Origin: Prevotellaceae bacterium UBA4332
Lineage (GTDB): Bacteria; Bacteroidota; Bacteroidia; Bacteroidales; Bacteroidaceae
Reading direction: 5' to 3'
Length of the DNA stretch: 23,614 nt
Assembly (NCBI GenBank): GCA_002394365.1
Contig: DGTQ01000017.1
Span: 69,023 to 92,636 of the forward strand
In this document: in pieces, positions 22,099 through 23,614 of the stretch
Numbering within the stretch: the first letter of the stretch is position 1
Layout: each line of letters starts with the position of its first letter
Translations under genes and position numbers: made by a program
The notes under the pieces: model-generated
Seen by the model: only the letters and a program-made list of their open reading frames with translations
Databases searched by the model: none
What the model was told of the DNA's origin: nothing

Positions 22099-22794
22099 CT
22101 ATAGTGCCCTCTCCCCATCCTTAGCTTCGCCTATGATGAGCAGGATTATGGCTATCACTACGGGACTCGCCAGGATGCTGAGCAACACCCAGAGCAGGAC
22201 GCTCCTGTGCCTGTTTCTTGCCAATACGGCTACCAGAATGTAGAGCCCCACGCTCATGCCGAGGAATATGAGCAGACACAGGAGGAGGATTATTAGGCTC
22301 ACTCCGTCTGTGAGCCAGCCCTCCAGCCTGTTAAGCCCTTTGTCAACGCTCGTCGAGTCAGCCTTTACCACCCAAGCGCTGGGACTGCTCAGCTCGCTCC
22401 CCTCGTCTTCGTGGTCTATGTCTGAGTTATACCTCTTCAGCTCATACTTCACCTTGAACTTCGGGTGTCCCTCTCCGTCTGGCGTAGCATAATAGTGGTA
22501 GTGCCTCTCGTCCTCGTAGGCAGGCACATTGGTTTTCTTCGTCCTGCCTGGCTCTATGTCCACGTTTACGGAGTATTGCTCATAGTCCATAGCATCACCA
22601 TTCATGTCCAGATAGGTCAGCTCGAATGTTACGTTTCTTATGGGCTTATCCGTATTGTTTTTCAGGGCTATAGTGGCAAAATCGTCCATCCATCCCTGCT
22701 CATAGGACGCCATGCTTACAGGCTCATGCCCTCCTTGGGCAAACGCCAGGAAGGACACCAGCACACAAACGATTGTAATGACACTTCTTTTCAT
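22099..22794 (-). CDS. Secreted/membrane protein of unknown function with two C-terminal membrane helices
   Basis: The protein has 231 aa and is not recognised as a named family. A signal peptide (MKRSVITIVCVLVSFLAFAQG) is followed by a beta-rich domain of about 120 residues (FATIALKNNTDKPIRNVTFELTYLDMNGDAMDYE..., DIEPGRTKKTNVPAY). That domain looks like the FxLYD/DUF-type immunoglobulin-like modules that carry conserved NNT..P.RNV and PG..K patterns. After a linker come two hydrophobic helices (about 165-191 and 199-222) separated by a basic turn NRHRS. It lies 37 nt behind the TonB-C gene on the same strand, with no promoter of its own visible, so it is probably co-transcribed. Confidence 0.7.
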   Translation of the reverse strand: MKRSVITIVCVLVSFLAFAQGGHEPVSMASYEQGWMDDFATIALKNNTDKPIRNVTFELTYLDMNGDAMDYEQYSVNVDIEPGRTKKTNVPAYEDERHYHYYATPDGEGHPKFKVKYELKRYNSDIDHEDEGSELSSPSAWVVKADSTSVDKGLNRLEGWLTDGVSLIILLLCLLIFLGMSVGLYILVAVLARNRHRSVLLWVLLSILASPVVIAIILLIIGEAKDGERAL

Positions 22795-22831
22795 CTTTAT
22801 TATTGTAATTATAGTTAGTGTCTAATTTCTA

Positions 22832-23284
22832 TTAGCGAAGTTTGAATGTTATAGGTAGCGTGTATCCTACATCTTCATCCTCTCCGTTTCTTTTTCCCGG
22901 AATCCATTTAGGCATTCTGCGAATTACCCTTACCGCCTCTCCATCTAATTGCGGGTCAACACTCTGCTTGACCTTCACATCAGAAACCGCTCCGTTTTTT
23001 CTTACCACAAAAGTGCAAACCACTCTTCCTTGAATATGCAAGCGTTCTGCCTCCTCGGGGTACTTTATGTTGGTTGAAAGATACTTCATCAGAGCGCCAA
23101 AGCCACCAGGAAAACTAGGCATTACTTCCACAGGTTGATAACAGACATACCCCTTTTCCTCCACTGAGTCTTTGTTTGTTTCAACAGAATCAGTTGGCAT
23201 TTCATCGTAGGAACTCGCGTTTCTGCCAGCCTGCATCGTTGCTGCACTTAGCAACACTGCAAAAACGAACAGTATATTTTTCAT
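22832..23284 (-). CDS. TonB C-terminal domain protein with signal peptide
   Basis: The protein has 150 aa from ATG 23284; the frame runs to 23311, but that overlaps the -7 box. A signal peptide (MKNILFVFAVLLSAATMQA) is followed by a short acidic region. The TonB-C fold then follows: MPSFPGGFGALMKYLSTNIKYPEEAERLHIQGRVVCTFVVRKNGAVSDVKVKQSVDPQLDGEAVRVIRRMPKWIPGKRNG, ending in YTLPITFKL. TonB transmits inner-membrane energy to outer-membrane receptors, but this version has a cleavable-looking leader and no proline-rich spanning segment. It may therefore be a soluble periplasmic TonB-C protein rather than a true transducer. A strong TTTG-N20-TACCTTTG promoter precedes it. Confidence 0.82.
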   Translation of the reverse strand: MKNILFVFAVLLSAATMQAGRNASSYDEMPTDSVETNKDSVEEKGYVCYQPVEVMPSFPGGFGALMKYLSTNIKYPEEAERLHIQGRVVCTFVVRKNGAVSDVKVKQSVDPQLDGEAVRVIRRMPKWIPGKRNGEDEDVGYTLPITFKLR

Positions 23285-23308
23285 GTTGTTTTGTATTATT
23301 ATCGTCTG

Positions 23309-23340
23309 CAAAGGTACGAAACTTTTTCTTAACCAGCAAA
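23309..23340 (-). promoter_or_regulatory. Bacteroidetes promoter for the TonB-C gene (TTTG-N20-TACCTTTG)
   Basis: The reverse strand shows TTTG at 23340-23337, 20 nt, then TACCTTTG at 23316-23309. The predicted start near 23302 supports ATG 23284. Confidence 0.72.
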
Positions 23341-23379
23341 TCTTTTCTTACAAAACTCGCTATGCCTTAATAAGTTATA

Positions 23380-23442
23380 GCTGTGCTCCCGACTCCCGTT
23401 GCTGTGCTCCAAACTCTTGTTGCTGTGCTTTCAACTAACAAA
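23380..23442. repeat. 21-nt tandem repeat, about 3 units
   Basis: Units start GCTGTGCTCC at 23380 and 23401, with a third degenerate one (GCTGTGCTTT) at 23422. The first two share 17 of 21 positions. Confidence 0.75.
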
Positions 23443-23546
23443 ACAGCCTAGTTTCATGAACAAAGTAGCTTAGTTTGTTCAACAAAGTAGCTTAGTTTGT
23501 TCAACAAAGTAGCCTAGTTTGTTCAACAAAGTAGCCTAGTTTGTTA
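23437..23546. repeat. 22-nt tandem repeat, 5 units, each a near-palindrome
   Basis: Units begin at 23437 (degenerate), 23459, 23481, 23503 and 23525. Each has AACAAA at one end and TTTGTT at the other around GTAGCTTAG or GTAGCCTAG. The copies are directly joined with no unique spacers. Confidence 0.85.
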
Positions 23547-23568
23547 TTTAGAAGCATAGCCATAAGGG

Positions 23569-23614
23569 GATAAAAGCTGAGTAAGGAGAGATAAAAGCTG
23601 AGTAAGGAGGGATA
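23569..23614. repeat. 21-nt tandem repeat, at least 2 units, cut by window edge
   Basis: Units at 23569-23589 and 23590-23610 (core ATAAAAGCTGAGTAAGGAG) are identical except the last base. A third begins at 23611. Confidence 0.8.

Larger units (their letters stand above)
23285..23614. other. Non-coding stretch with promoter and three tandem arrays
   Basis: No gene is seen in these 330 nt. They hold the TonB-C promoter (23309-23340), an AT-rich spacer (23341-23379), then arrays at 23380-23442, 23437-23546 and 23569 to the window edge. Stop codons occur in all frames of the second array. Confidence 0.6.

Noticed and set aside
23437..23546. CRISPR-like array
   Set aside because: The 22-nt units are directly joined with no unique spacers and there are no cas genes nearby; it is a plain tandem array.
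1..23614. tRNA or rRNA genes
   Set aside because: I found no cloverleaf with conserved TTCGA and CCA-proximal features, and no rRNA segments, by eye.

Overview
The window looks like chromosomal DNA of a Bacteroidales bacterium, most probably from the Prevotella group. Several start codons are preceded by the Bacteroidetes -7 element TAnnTTTG, in three cases with TTTG exactly 20 nt upstream. Shine-Dalgarno sequences are weak. The gene content is also typical of the group: a PorZ-like type IX secretion protein, DUF4230 pairs, a TonB-C protein without an anchor, a surE-lpxB pair and MetG with a C-terminal EMAP-like domain. These assignments come from reading the sequence; no database search was possible.

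Layout: (1) 1-472, the 3' part of a FemAB/GNAT-like acyltransferase. (2) 473-808, a non-coding stretch with two copies of a perfect palindrome. (3) 809-1753 (-), a membrane acyltransferase interrupted by one in-frame TAG. (4) 1850-6227 (+), a tight surface-polysaccharide operon: Wzx-type flippase, GT2, ATP-grasp ligase, GT2. (5) 12682-6180 (-), a second tight unit: Fur-family regulator, GT2, PorZ-like protein, acyltransferase, two GT4-type transferases. It converges with unit 4 and overlaps its last gene by 48 nt. (6) 12858-14791 (+), surE-lpxB. (7) 16009-14754 (-), two DUF4230 genes behind a long leader that ends in a terminator-like hairpin touching the start codon. (8) 21246-16305 (-), metG, a palindromic MITE-like element, argS, and a chimeric DUF559-RNase HI ORF whose DUF559 half is bracketed by inverted REP-like hairpins. 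(9) 21991-21326 (-), a VapBC-like toxin-antitoxin pair. (10) 23284-22099 (-), a TonB-C protein and a small membrane protein. (11) 23380-23614, three adjacent tandem arrays with 21-22 nt period.

Functionally, units 4 and 5 plus lpxB suggest a cell-envelope glycan region: lipid A synthesis, O-unit assembly, flipping and decoration. A PorZ homologue sits inside it, and in Porphyromonas PorZ hands anionic LPS to the type IX secretion attachment machinery.

The most unusual layer is repeat DNA. Short 7-8 nt tandem repeats lie in frame inside lpxB, argS and metG and in the flippase promoter region. A 143-bp imperfect palindrome supplies part of the metG stop codon. A DUF559 nuclease gene framed by REP-like inverted hairpins appears to have landed between argS and an RNase HI gene, fusing to the latter. 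That last structure is my best candidate for an undescribed mobile system.
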